The notes under the pieces are model-generated. The model saw only the letters and a list, made by a program, of their open reading frames with translations, did no database searches and was not told the DNA's origin. The translations under genes and the position numbers were made by a program. Below, one piece after another: positions 1 to 6,745 of a stretch of DNA of 10,693 nucleotides (positions are counted from its first letter, which is position 1; the number at the start of each line of letters is the position of its first letter). This DNA is from Acidobacteriota bacterium (GTDB lineage: Bacteria > Actinomycetota > Actinomycetes > Actinomycetales > Micrococcaceae): assembly GCA_019352125.1 (NCBI GenBank), contig JABBNV010000010.1, positions 8,218 to 18,910 of the forward strand, in the 5' to 3' direction.

Positions 1-1
1 T

Positions 2-145
2 GCTGGCCGTGATCCATTGGCCCAGCAAGTGCGTTGGAAGGTGCGTGAAACAGGTTTTTGCGAGTGGGCGCAGGGCGCGGCAGCGGTGGCCGTTCAACGG
101 CACGTGTCGATGGGCGTAGGGTTATTGCATGAGCAATCTCTATGA
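2..145 (+). CDS. Possible C-terminal fragment of an upstream gene (5' end outside window)
   Basis: The frame starting at base 2 stays open for 47 codons and ends with TGA at 143-145, overlapping the first 17 bases of the peroxidase gene in another frame. The other two plus frames close at 10-12 and 117-119. The encoded tail is rich in Ala, Val, Gln and Trp and matches no family I recognise. Third-position GC is only moderately raised, so coding is plausible but unproven. If real, it is the end of a gene that begins left of the window and would place the peroxidase downstream in the same transcript. The alternative is that 1-128 is simply the non-coding leader of the peroxidase gene. Confidence 0.25.
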   Translation, partial: AGRDPLAQQVRWKVRETGFCEWAQGAAAVAVQRHVSMGVGLLHEQSL

Positions 146-626
146 CATTCCACTCACCCTGACGGACGGCACGGCTACTGACTTTGGCCGGTTCAAAGGC
201 AAAGTGGTCCTAGTGGTCAACGTCGCGTCAAAGTGCGGGTTCACACCACAGTATGAAGGGCTCGAGAAGTTGTATAAGACGTTCCAAAAGGACGGGTTTG
301 AGATCCTGGGTGTGCCGTGCAACCAGTTTGCTGGTCAAGAACCGGGTACTGATTCCGAGATTGAAGAATTCTGCCAGGTCAACTTTGGCGTCACCTTCCC
401 GCTGACTAAGAAGGCGAACGTGCGCGGAAAGGATCAGCATCCCCTGTACGCGGAGCTGACCAAGTTCAAAACCGGAATTCTGCCAGGGCTCATCAAGTGG
501 AATTTTGAGAAGTTTTTGATTAGCGCCGACGGTGAGATCCTAGCTCGATTCGGGTCCAAAGCTGAGCCGGAATCAAAGGAAATTGTGGGAGCTGTAGAGC
601 AAGCCTTGGCAGCTGCTGCCGCCTAG
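129..626 (+). CDS. Glutathione peroxidase family protein, 2-Cys (probably thioredoxin-dependent) peroxidase
   Basis: A 165-aa cytosolic thioredoxin-fold peroxidase that reduces hydrogen peroxide and organic hydroperoxides. The catalytic tetrad is visible: Cys36 in the NVASKCGFTP block, Gln66 in PCNQF, and Trp124-Asn125 in KWNFEKFL. The catalytic position is cysteine, not selenocysteine. Cys82 in the EFCQ-NFGVTFP block sits where the resolving cysteine of yeast Gpx3-type enzymes lies (Cys36/Cys82), so recycling by thioredoxin rather than glutathione is expected. That also suits an actinobacterium that uses mycothiol (inference). Full length for the family with no signal peptide. ATG at 129 is preceded by a modest purine stretch (TAGGG, 117-121) at 7 bases. 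It is convergent with the HAD gene, with 7 bp between the stops. Family assignment is very secure; electron donor and preferred peroxide are inferred. Confidence 0.95.
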   Translation: MSNLYDIPLTLTDGTATDFGRFKGKVVLVVNVASKCGFTPQYEGLEKLYKTFQKDGFEILGVPCNQFAGQEPGTDSEIEEFCQVNFGVTFPLTKKANVRGKDQHPLYAELTKFKTGILPGLIKWNFEKFLISADGEILARFGSKAEPESKEIVGAVEQALAAAAA

Positions 627-633
627 GCGACGC

Positions 634-1527
634 TTACTGGCTCATCGCCTTGCGCCACGCGGCAAGAAAGGCTGCCCCGGCATCGTCGTGAATAACATCC
701 GCGCCCAAGCCTAGATCTGCAGCAGTGAGCACCGGATACGGCTTGACGGGAACGCCGTCTGCTGGCCGGACGTCCACGTGCTTCACATCGTGGTCATTGT
801 GGTGCAGCCAGTCAGCCATGGCGTAGTCAGTGCGGGAGTCTCCCACCGTGCGCCAGCTCTGCGGAGTGATGCCCTCTTGGGCCAACAGTTCGACGGCGCG
901 GCTGGCCCCTAAGTCTTTACCCAACCGTACAGACTCGATGTCTGTGGAAATGATGGTGGGGTCTAGCCGAAAGGCTGCGTCGGCCATGGCATCATCGGAG
1001 CCACTAGCGTGGTGGTCCAAAATGGCGCCGACCAGCTGGTGCGTGGACATCAGCTTCAAGGCGTCCGCGTCGAAGAGGCGTTGCTGCGCCAAATATTCGT
1101 CACTGCTGACAGCGAGTTGCTGTTCCACCGAAACCATGGCGCGCTTGGTTTCATCGAAAAACATGTGACTCGCGTAGTCTTCTGCCACCAGCCGCCGAAT
1201 ATCAGTTGCATAGTCACCGGGCACGCTCAGCGAATCATCAATGTGAACAGTGCCTGCGCCGTCGTTAGTGAAGTTGAACCAGACGGCGCCCTTTTCACAC
1301 ACGGCGTGGATGGTGACTCCGGGAGCGATCCCGGCGGCCTGCATTGGCATCATCACCTGTTCCCGAATAAAGGAATCGGATCTACCTGTGTTGAAAACGA
1401 TGGGAACGCCCTGTGACGCGAGCCCCAGCAGGTCCGCAATAATGCCTGGCTGTACTCGTCGAGTCACCGGGCTTGCCACTGGACCATCAACATCAAGGAG
1501 CAGGGCAAGGCGTGGATTCTTAGGCAT
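634..1527 (-). CDS. HAD-superfamily hydrolase (Cof/type IIB-like phosphatase)
   Basis: A 297-aa cytosolic haloacid-dehalogenase-fold phosphatase. All four HAD motifs are visible: motif I LLLDVDGP with nucleophile Asp12 and acid/base Asp14; motif II Thr47 in FNTGRS; motif III Lys204 in GKDLGASRA; motif IV GDSRTD with Asp230 and Asp234 for magnesium. The long insert between motifs II and III (about residues 60-200) is the C2-type cap found in Cof/sucrose-phosphatase-like enzymes, which usually act on small phosphorylated sugars or cofactors. The substrate cannot be deduced. The ATG at 1527 puts motif I near the N-terminus as usual, but no clear Shine-Dalgarno sequence precedes it. It stands alone on the minus strand, convergent with the peroxidase and divergent from the gene at 1688 across a 160-bp gap in which I see no convincing promoter. 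Confidence 0.88.
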   Translation of the reverse strand: MPKNPRLALLLDVDGPVASPVTRRVQPGIIADLLGLASQGVPIVFNTGRSDSFIREQVMMPMQAAGIAPGVTIHAVCEKGAVWFNFTNDGAGTVHIDDSLSVPGDYATDIRRLVAEDYASHMFFDETKRAMVSVEQQLAVSSDEYLAQQRLFDADALKLMSTHQLVGAILDHHASGSDDAMADAAFRLDPTIISTDIESVRLGKDLGASRAVELLAQEGITPQSWRTVGDSRTDYAMADWLHHNDHDVKHVDVRPADGVPVKPYPVLTAADLGLGADVIHDDAGAAFLAAWRKAMSQ

Positions 1528-1687
1528 AGGTTGATCATTTCATCGCCTAGCGTTCTGCGCCTAGTCGGGGGATGGAAGAGCGGTCGAAACAAGGAAACTA
1601 GAACGATCGCGTAACCATTTGGCATCGGCAGCGCGCGCTACCGAGTCATAAGTTCCCAACTTCGCTCTAACTCTTTAGGCTGGTGAA

Positions 1688-1987
1688 GTGATATTCAAAG
1701 CAGTTGGCGATACCCGCCCTTACCCGGACCACGGCTTTAACACGCCCAAGGACTGGGCGGCCGTGGCGCCGCGCCAGGTGCGGCTCGCTGACTTGACCAC
1801 CACCAAAAGCACGCTGGATCTTGAGGCGCTGTTGGCGGAGGACTCGACGTTTTTTGGTGATTTGTTTCCCCACGTAGTGCAGTGGAAGAACGCTCTTTAT
1901 CTGGAAGACGGGTTGCATCGGGCGGTGAGGACGGCCCTGCACCAACGCACGATTTTGCACGCTCGCGTGTTGGTCATCGATGACTGA
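1688..1987 (+). CDS. Small ParB/Srx-fold-like protein of unknown role, coupled to LytR_C gene
   Basis: A 99-aa protein starting at GTG 1688 (V-I-F-K-A-V-G). I think close relatives in Arthrobacter-type genomes are sometimes labelled VapB-family antitoxin, but I see no AbrB- or RHH-type DNA-binding motif and no PIN-domain toxin beside it. The layout is closer to the ParB N-terminal/sulfiredoxin fold: a strand with R-Q-V-R-L-A-D-L (residues 29-36), a hydrophobic strand around 62-71, then YLEDGLHRAVRTAL (71-84), comparable to the DGxHR(x)xA nucleotide-binding motif, and a final strand HARVLVID (91-98). No CTPase or nuclease activity can be claimed. Its last 8 bases overlap the start of the LytR_C gene (ATG 1980, TGA 1985-1987), so the two are probably co-translated. 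The start is supported by the N-terminus rather than by a good ribosome binding site. Confidence 0.75.
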   Translation: MIFKAVGDTRPYPDHGFNTPKDWAAVAPRQVRLADLTTTKSTLDLEALLAEDSTFFGDLFPHVVQWKNALYLEDGLHRAVRTALHQRTILHARVLVIDD

Positions 1988-2780
1988 CACTTCGGGGCGG
2001 GGGATCATCCCGCCGCGCCCGCCACTGCCGCCCAAACAGCTCAAGGCTGCCCAAAAGCGCGAGGCAAGAGCTCGTGCCAAGGAACAGCTACGCGCCGTCA
2101 AGCGTGCTGATCGAGCGGAAAAGAAAGCTGCCCGTTCTGACCAAGCGCACTTTCACGGCCACTCGGTTATTTCCAGTGCCGACCTGCGTCAAGTTTTCAC
2201 TGATGAGGACCGTGTGGAAGATCCGGTGAGGTTTCGTCACCAGCTCACGCACGGGGTAACTCTCACCGTGTTGGTGGGGATAGTGGTGGTGGGTGTGGTG
2301 CTGGCCCTGTTGGTATGGAAGGGCTACATCAAGTTGCCCGAGCCGGTGACTACGGCACAGGCCACCAATTCCAGCAATTGCCCCTCCGCAACGTTTGACC
2401 TCATGGCAAACAAGGAAGTTTACGTCAACATCTACAACGCGACGGGACGCGACGGGCTGGCGGCCTCGGTTGCTGCAGAGCTGAAGCAGCGTGGATATCA
2501 GGTGGGGACAGTAGGAAACAAAAAAATTGCGTCTTCGGCTGCCGCTGTAATTAGCGCTGGTTCTGCGGGACAAGCGGCGGCGTTCAACCTCCAGGGCACC
2601 ATCGCTGAGACCAAGTTTGTCCCGGACACACGCAGTGACAGCACTGTTGATCTTTACCTGACCAGCGGTTTTACCGCTCTTGTAGATGCTAATAACATCT
2701 CCAAGGCGGGCGGCAAGCTATCCTGCTCTGAACCTGCTGCCTCTTCCGCCCCTTCTGGGTCAGCTTCAGCTACTCCGTAG
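1980..2780 (+). CDS. Single-pass membrane protein with LytR_C domain
   Basis: A 266-aa envelope protein. Residues 1-60 are proline-rich and then strongly basic and helical (repeated K/R/A), consistent with a cytoplasmic tail. A transmembrane segment spans about 91-113 (a run of V, L, G, I, A ending before WKGYIKLPEP). The outside part contains a LytR_C-type domain at about 147-229, recognisable from the VYVNIYNATGRDGLA start, KQRGYQVGTVGN and the VDLYL end. The C-terminal 20 residues are a Ser/Ala/Pro-rich low-complexity tail. Cys134 and Cys249 flank the domain and could form a disulfide outside the cell (inference). The LytR_C domain accompanies LytR-CpsA-Psr enzymes in many Gram-positives, but no LCP catalytic domain is present, so no ligase role can be assigned; an envelope-associated role is likely. 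It overlaps the upstream small gene by 8 bp and the convergent TetR gene by 11 bp. Confidence 0.88.
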   Translation: MTDTSGRGIIPPRPPLPPKQLKAAQKREARARAKEQLRAVKRADRAEKKAARSDQAHFHGHSVISSADLRQVFTDEDRVEDPVRFRHQLTHGVTLTVLVGIVVVGVVLALLVWKGYIKLPEPVTTAQATNSSNCPSATFDLMANKEVYVNIYNATGRDGLAASVAAELKQRGYQVGTVGNKKIASSAAAVISAGSAGQAAAFNLQGTIAETKFVPDTRSDSTVDLYLTSGFTALVDANNISKAGGKLSCSEPAASSAPSGSASATP

Positions 2781-3408
2781 CGATGCGGACTGGCCGTCCC
2801 TCGCCGTCAAACACGGCGCCTACACCCGCCTGAATAAAGCGCACCGTGGCCTCACCGTGCAGGGCCAACTCTTCCTCCGAGGTTCCGCCCGTGCGGCTGG
2901 CACTCGCCGAGAGAGAGCCGTGGATCAGCTGCGTCAACGCTGCTACATCCGCCGGAGGCAGATAACCCTGGTCAATACCGTCACGCAAAATAGTGGTCAG
3001 GAGCTGGTTGAGATCGCCCACATGATCGGACAACCGCGCATAGGAATCAGCAGACAGGACGGAACTCATGGCCGGCCCGGGTGGCAAATGACGCCGCGCC
3101 AGATCCACTATCTGCGCCCGAACATACACGGCCAGCTGGTCTACGGGATTGTCTGCCTGAGCCAGTTCAGCACGGAGCTCGTTGAGAAATCTGTCCGTTT
3201 CATCCAAGGCGTAGGCAACCAGCAGCTGCTCCAGATCTGCGAAGTAGTTGTACACCGCGGTCCGGCCCACACCAGCCTTGCGTGCAACATCCGTCATGGT
3301 CAGTCCGGGCAGCCCGTGGCTAAAAAGTAGTTCTCCAAACGCAGCGAGGATCTTTCCTTGCGTCAGTTCACGTTGTGCCGCGTTGGTAGGAGCAGCGATT
3401 CGTGGCAT
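2770..3408 (-). CDS. TetR/AcrR-family transcriptional regulator
   Basis: A 212-aa one-domain-plus-ligand-domain regulator. The N-terminal DNA-binding domain lies at about residues 14-62, with the helix-turn-helix at 36-58 (LTMTDVARKAGVGRTAVYNYF), typical of TetR. The remaining 150 residues are the helical ligand/dimer domain, which gives no hint of effector. ATG at 3408 has no Shine-Dalgarno sequence. A -10-like TAAAGT ends 6 bases before the ATG, so a leaderless transcript is possible. It lies 48 bp downstream of the last catabolic gene on the same strand and may be co-transcribed with it as well as having its own promoter. A 28-bp dyad (3414-3441) in that gap is a natural autoregulatory site. 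The 3' end overlaps the convergent LytR_C gene by 11 bp. Regulation of the sugar operon by this protein is inference from position. Confidence 0.92.
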   Translation of the reverse strand: MPRIAAPTNAAQRELTQGKILAAFGELLFSHGLPGLTMTDVARKAGVGRTAVYNYFADLEQLLVAYALDETDRFLNELRAELAQADNPVDQLAVYVRAQIVDLARRHLPPGPAMSSVLSADSYARLSDHVGDLNQLLTTILRDGIDQGYLPPADVAALTQLIHGSLSASASRTGGTSEEELALHGEATVRFIQAGVGAVFDGEGRPVRIATE

Positions 3409-3413
3409 AGAGA

Positions 3414-3441
3414 CACTTTACCGTGAATTGTCACCAAAGTG
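3414..3441. promoter_or_regulatory. Dyad operator candidate overlapping TetR-gene -10
   Basis: A 28-bp imperfect palindrome with outer arms CACTTT/AAAGTG (3414-3419 and 3436-3441) and a nested GTGA-N4-TCAC (3423-3434) offset by 1 bp. On the minus strand its right arm contains TAAAGT (3420-3415), a TANNNT-type -10, 6 bases before the TetR ATG. Binding here would block that promoter. It could be the TetR protein's own operator. The outer arm spacing (ACTTT-N16-AAAGT) also equals that of the dyads at 7573-7600 and 10114-10141, so it could instead be a third site for the regulator that binds those. Confidence 0.5.
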
Positions 3442-3456
3442 CTTCAAAGAGCCCTC

Positions 3457-4458
3457 TTAGCTCTCCTGAGAGAAGGCTGCGTCGAAGGATTGTTGTGCTG
3501 GGGGGAAGTTGAACTTCTTGAGCGCGGCCAGAGCTTCGGGAGCTCCGTGCAGCCTGTCCATGGAGGCGTCTTCCCATTCAACGGAGATGGGTCCGTCATA
3601 GCCGATGGCGCTCAGTGCGCGGAAGGAGGATTCCCAGGGAACATCTCCTCTGCCAGCGGAGACAAAGTCCCACCCGCGTCGCGGATCGCCCCACGCCAGG
3701 TGTGAACCCATGACGGTATTCCTACCGGTGGGGCGCAGCTTGGTGTCCTTGCAATCTACGTGGTAAATCCGGTCCTTGAAGTCCCAGATAAAGGAGACGG
3801 GATCGATTCCTTGCCACATGAAGTGGGAGGGATCCCAGTTGAGGCCGAACGCTTCTCGATGACCGATGGCTTCCAACGTTCGCACGGTGGTCCAATAGTC
3901 GTAGGCGATCTCGGAGGGGTGTACCTCGTGGGCAAATCTCACCCCACACTCGTCAAAAACATCCAAAATCGGGTTCCAACGGTCAGCGAAATCCTGGTAT
4001 CCAGCATCAATGACTGACTGTGGTACCGGCGGGAACATGGCCACGTACTGCCAGATAGAGGAGCCGGTGAAACCAACAACTGTCTTTACCCCCAGTGCCT
4101 TAGCCAACCGGGCAGTGTTCTTGAGTTCTTCGGCCGCCCGCTGCCTTACGCCTTCCGGGTCACCATCGCCCCACACCCGCGGGCCCACGATGGCTTGGTG
4201 GCGGAAGTCGATGGGATCATCACACACAGCCTGCCCCTTCAGGTGATTGGAGATCGCCCAGACCTTCAAGTTGTACTTCGCCAAGACGTCCAGTTTGCCC
4301 TGAATGTACTCTGCGTCGTCCCAGCGCCACGCGTCCAGATGATCGCCCGAGACAGCTATCTCCAGACCGTCGTAGCCCCATTCGGAGGCGAGCCGAGCTA
4401 CCTCTTCGAAGGGCAGATCTGCCCATTGGCCGGTGAACAGTGTGTACGGGCGGGTCAT
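3457..4458 (-). CDS. Sugar phosphate isomerase/epimerase superfamily protein (333-aa TIM barrel)
   Basis: A 333-aa cytosolic TIM barrel of the AP-endonuclease-2/xylose-isomerase-like superfamily. Likely metal ligands are visible in order on successive strands: Glu178 in AHEVHPSE, Asp209 and His212 in NWDPSH, His233/Asp235 in YHVDCKDTK, and Glu294 in SVEWED. GRGDVPW (269-275) is the usual substrate loop. Superfamily members isomerise, epimerise, dehydrate or hydrate sugars. The longer 330-residue type starting TLFTGQWADLP is often found with Gfo/Idh/MocA dehydrogenases. A role as a lyase or hydratase acting on a 3-keto sugar is my inference. The ATG overlaps the TAA of the upstream oxidoreductase by one base (TAATG, 4460-4456), with an AGGAG ribosome binding site 7 bases before that junction (4470-4466), so the genes are translationally coupled. 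It is the last enzyme gene before the TetR gene. Confidence 0.9.
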   Translation of the reverse strand: MTRPYTLFTGQWADLPFEEVARLASEWGYDGLEIAVSGDHLDAWRWDDAEYIQGKLDVLAKYNLKVWAISNHLKGQAVCDDPIDFRHQAIVGPRVWGDGDPEGVRQRAAEELKNTARLAKALGVKTVVGFTGSSIWQYVAMFPPVPQSVIDAGYQDFADRWNPILDVFDECGVRFAHEVHPSEIAYDYWTTVRTLEAIGHREAFGLNWDPSHFMWQGIDPVSFIWDFKDRIYHVDCKDTKLRPTGRNTVMGSHLAWGDPRRGWDFVSAGRGDVPWESSFRALSAIGYDGPISVEWEDASMDRLHGAPEALAALKKFNFPPAQQSFDAAFSQES

Positions 4459-5627
4459 TAGCTGGCTCCTACTGGCAGTTGATTGACGGCAATACTGGTG
4501 CCGCGCTGGGCATGGGATTCTTCGATGGCAGCCAGTACGCGCTGAACGGCAAGGCCGTCAGCGAACGACGGCGTTGGCTGGGTTTGGGTGGCGATGTTGA
4601 GCAAGAAGTCGCGGGCCTGGTTGGTAAATGAATCTGCCCAGCCCAACATGTGCCCCTGAGGCCACCAATTCTCCAGATACGGGTGTTGCGGTTCGGTGGT
4701 CAAGATAGTGCTGAACCCCTGGGTTTGGATGGGTCGGCTTCTGTCGAAGAATTCAAGTTCGTTGAGCCGCTCCAGATCAAACTTCAGAGCGCCCCCGGTC
4801 CCGTATATCTCTATCTGGAGTGCATTCTTCCGCCCCAGAGCCACCCTCGAAACGTCCACTGAGGCAACCACACCACTGGCCATGGTGAGGGTTGCCCAGG
4901 CTGCATCGTCAACGGTGACCTCGCCCCGACGTGATCCATCAGGGAACGGACGTGAGGGAGTGAAAGTGTGCAACCTTCCGCTCACTTCGCGCACGGTGTC
5001 ACCAAGCAGAAATTGCACCTGATCGATAGTGTGCGAGGCGATGTCCCCCAACGCTCCGGACCCAGCTTTGTTCCTATCCAAGCGCCAGGTCAGCGGAGCT
5101 TCCGGGTCGGCCAACCAGTCTTGCAGATAGGAGGCTCGCACCTGCCGGACTTCACCCAGGGCGCCGTCTGCAATGAGCTGCCGCGCCAGCGCGAGTGCCG
5201 GAACCCGCCGGTAGGTGAACCCAACCATGGACAGCACCCCAGCGGCAGCCGCTGTTTCTGCGGCCGCGGCCATAGCTTCCGCTTCCGCCACTGTATTGGC
5301 CAGGGGCTTCTCAACCAATACATGTTTGCCCGCCTCAAGAGCAGCAATAGCCATCTCTGCGTGGAGCCAGCCGGGGGAGCAAATATCCACAATGTCTACA
5401 TCGTCGCGTTCAAGTACACTGCGCCAATCCGTGGAGGCCTCTGCCCAGCCAAAGTGCTGGGCAGCAGACAGCGTCCGTGCCTGATCCCGCCCCACGAGTA
5501 CCACCTGGTTGTACTGTGGAACATCAAAAATCTTGCCAACATTCCGCCACGCGTTGGAATGGGCCTTGCCCATAAACGCGTGGCCAATAGTGGCGACGCC
5601 CAAGGGGCGGGAGTCAGAGCTGGACAT
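4458..5627 (-). CDS. Gfo/Idh/MocA-family oxidoreductase, levoglucosan-dehydrogenase-like
   Basis: A 389-aa NAD(P)-dependent sugar dehydrogenase. A Rossmann domain comes first (GVATIGHAFMGKAHS at about residues 10-24), then VEKP with catalytic Lys107, then the C-terminal alpha/beta domain with GSGALGDIASHTID, carrying the catalytic pair Asp195/His199. The segments YLQDWLADPEAPLTWR, GSGALGDIASHTID and PSFADG resemble, from memory, the levoglucosan dehydrogenase of Arthrobacter/Pseudarthrobacter. That suggests oxidation of a sugar or anhydrosugar hydroxyl, probably at C3 (inference; substrate untested). An ATG also exists at 5633 (391 aa), but the TAAGG motif (5639-5635) that includes the previous stop codon lies only 1 base before it and 7 bases before the ATG at 5627, so I chose 5627. 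The gap to the upstream gene is 9 bp, and it overlaps the next gene by 1 bp. Confidence 0.92.
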   Translation of the reverse strand: MSSSDSRPLGVATIGHAFMGKAHSNAWRNVGKIFDVPQYNQVVLVGRDQARTLSAAQHFGWAEASTDWRSVLERDDVDIVDICSPGWLHAEMAIAALEAGKHVLVEKPLANTVAEAEAMAAAAETAAAAGVLSMVGFTYRRVPALALARQLIADGALGEVRQVRASYLQDWLADPEAPLTWRLDRNKAGSGALGDIASHTIDQVQFLLGDTVREVSGRLHTFTPSRPFPDGSRRGEVTVDDAAWATLTMASGVVASVDVSRVALGRKNALQIEIYGTGGALKFDLERLNELEFFDRSRPIQTQGFSTILTTEPQHPYLENWWPQGHMLGWADSFTNQARDFLLNIATQTQPTPSFADGLAVQRVLAAIEESHAQRGTSIAVNQLPVGAS

Positions 5628-5634
5628 TGGCATA

Positions 5635-5639
5635 CCTTA
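5635..5639 (-). promoter_or_regulatory. Ribosome binding site (TAAGG) deciding the 5627 start
   Basis: TAAGG on the minus strand contains the TAA stop of the preceding oxidoreductase. The spacing is 7 bases to ATG 5627 but only 1 base to ATG 5633, so it favours the shorter protein and implies translational coupling. Confidence 0.5.
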
Positions 5640-6743
5640 GAGGGTTGAGGCTTTTGGATCCCAGTCAACAGGCAACGGGGTTGCCGCTTCTGCAGTGCTG
5701 GAAAGCTCGACAAAAGCGCCGGTATCGATGGATTCTGCGATGGAGACCATGGCGTCGAGGACGTGGAAGGCCATCTTGCCCTGTGCCCGGTGGGGTACTC
5801 CAGCGCGGATGGCGCGAGCCATCTCCAGCACTCCGGTGCCACGCGATGAAGTAGAACCGGTGGCAGCAATTACCTCCGGCTCAGTGCTTCCCCGCCGCGT
5901 GAGCGTGATGGCGCCGTCGAACATGTTGGGGTCCGGGAACGCAATGGTGGCCTCGGTGCCGTTAACCTCTACGAAACCGGTGCGGTTGAGGTTTGAATCG
6001 AAGCTGAAAATGCTCTGCGAAGATTCACCTCCGGCAAACTGGGCAATGGCGCTGACATGGCTGGGAACCGTAACGTCGAATTCCTCCCCAGCCCTGGGGC
6101 CGGAGCCAATGACACGTTTTTCACGTGACTTGGAGCCGAAAGCAGCCACCTTGGTAATGGCACCAAACGTCTGCACCAGTGTGGTCAGGTAGTACGGCCC
6201 AATATCAAAGAGGGGTCCGGCGCCTTCCTGGAACAAGAAGGCTGGGTTGGGGTGCCACGATTCGGGCCCGGGGGACTGCATGAGTGTCAGCGCGGTCAGC
6301 GGGGTGCCAATATCTCCGGCGGCAATGACGCGCAGGGCTGTCTGTAGCCCTGCACCCAGGAAAGTATCCGGGGCGCAACCCAGGCGAAGCCCAGCCGCAT
6401 CAGCAGTCGCCAGCAATGCGGCGCCACTTTCACGGTCAAGGGAGAACGGTTTTTCCGTCCATACATGCTTTCCCGCTTTGACGGCGGCGGTAGCGATCTC
6501 TACGTGGGCTGCAGGCGTGGTGAGGTTGACAATGATTTCAACATCCGGGTGGTTGAGTGCTGCATCCACACCGCCGGAGGACGGAATTGAAAATTCTGCG
6601 GCGCGGGCAGCCGCTGATTCCTCGAAGAGGTCCGCCACCACGTGCACCTTGACATCCGGGAAGGAGATGAGGTTGGTGAGGTATTCCTTGCTGATGACGC
6701 CGGCACCAATGATGCCTACGCCTACGGGCCCAGTCTTGGCCAT
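5637..6743 (-). CDS. Gfo/Idh/MocA-family oxidoreductase (second paralogue)
   Basis: A 368-aa NAD(P)-dependent oxidoreductase, clearly distinct from its neighbour. The Rossmann motif GVGIIGAGVIS is at residues 8-18, the catalytic lysine is Lys98 in TEKPF, and the second-domain motif is GPLFDIGPYYLTTLV with Asp180 and Tyr184. The position normally held by histidine (GD-xxx-H) is tyrosine here, which is seen in one branch of the family and hints at a different reaction, for example reduction of a keto sugar rather than oxidation of the starting substrate (inference). ATG 6743 follows the TAA of the preceding gene after 2 bases, and the AGGAAAG ribosome binding site lies inside the end of that gene. 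With the other oxidoreductase it could close a redox-neutral loop, one oxidising and one reducing. The substrate is unknown. Confidence 0.92.
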   Translation of the reverse strand: MAKTGPVGVGIIGAGVISKEYLTNLISFPDVKVHVVADLFEESAAARAAEFSIPSSGGVDAALNHPDVEIIVNLTTPAAHVEIATAAVKAGKHVWTEKPFSLDRESGAALLATADAAGLRLGCAPDTFLGAGLQTALRVIAAGDIGTPLTALTLMQSPGPESWHPNPAFLFQEGAGPLFDIGPYYLTTLVQTFGAITKVAAFGSKSREKRVIGSGPRAGEEFDVTVPSHVSAIAQFAGGESSQSIFSFDSNLNRTGFVEVNGTEATIAFPDPNMFDGAITLTRRGSTEPEVIAATGSTSSRGTGVLEMARAIRAGVPHRAQGKMAFHVLDAMVSIAESIDTGAFVELSSTAEAATPLPVDWDPKASTL

Positions 6744-6745
6744 AG

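Noticed and set aside
621..650. AGGCGA-N14-TCGCCT hairpin between the convergent peroxidase and HAD genes as a terminator
   Set aside because: The stem is only 6 bp, the loop is 14 bases and no T-tract follows in either direction; at most a weak structure.
1619..1651. TTGGCA plus TCATAA as a promoter for the ParB-like gene
   Set aside because: The spacer is 21 bases and the -10 is poor; not convincing.
1688..1987. Antitoxin of a toxin-antitoxin pair
   Set aside because: The partner is a membrane LytR_C protein, not a PIN-domain toxin, and no DNA-binding motif of an antitoxin is visible.
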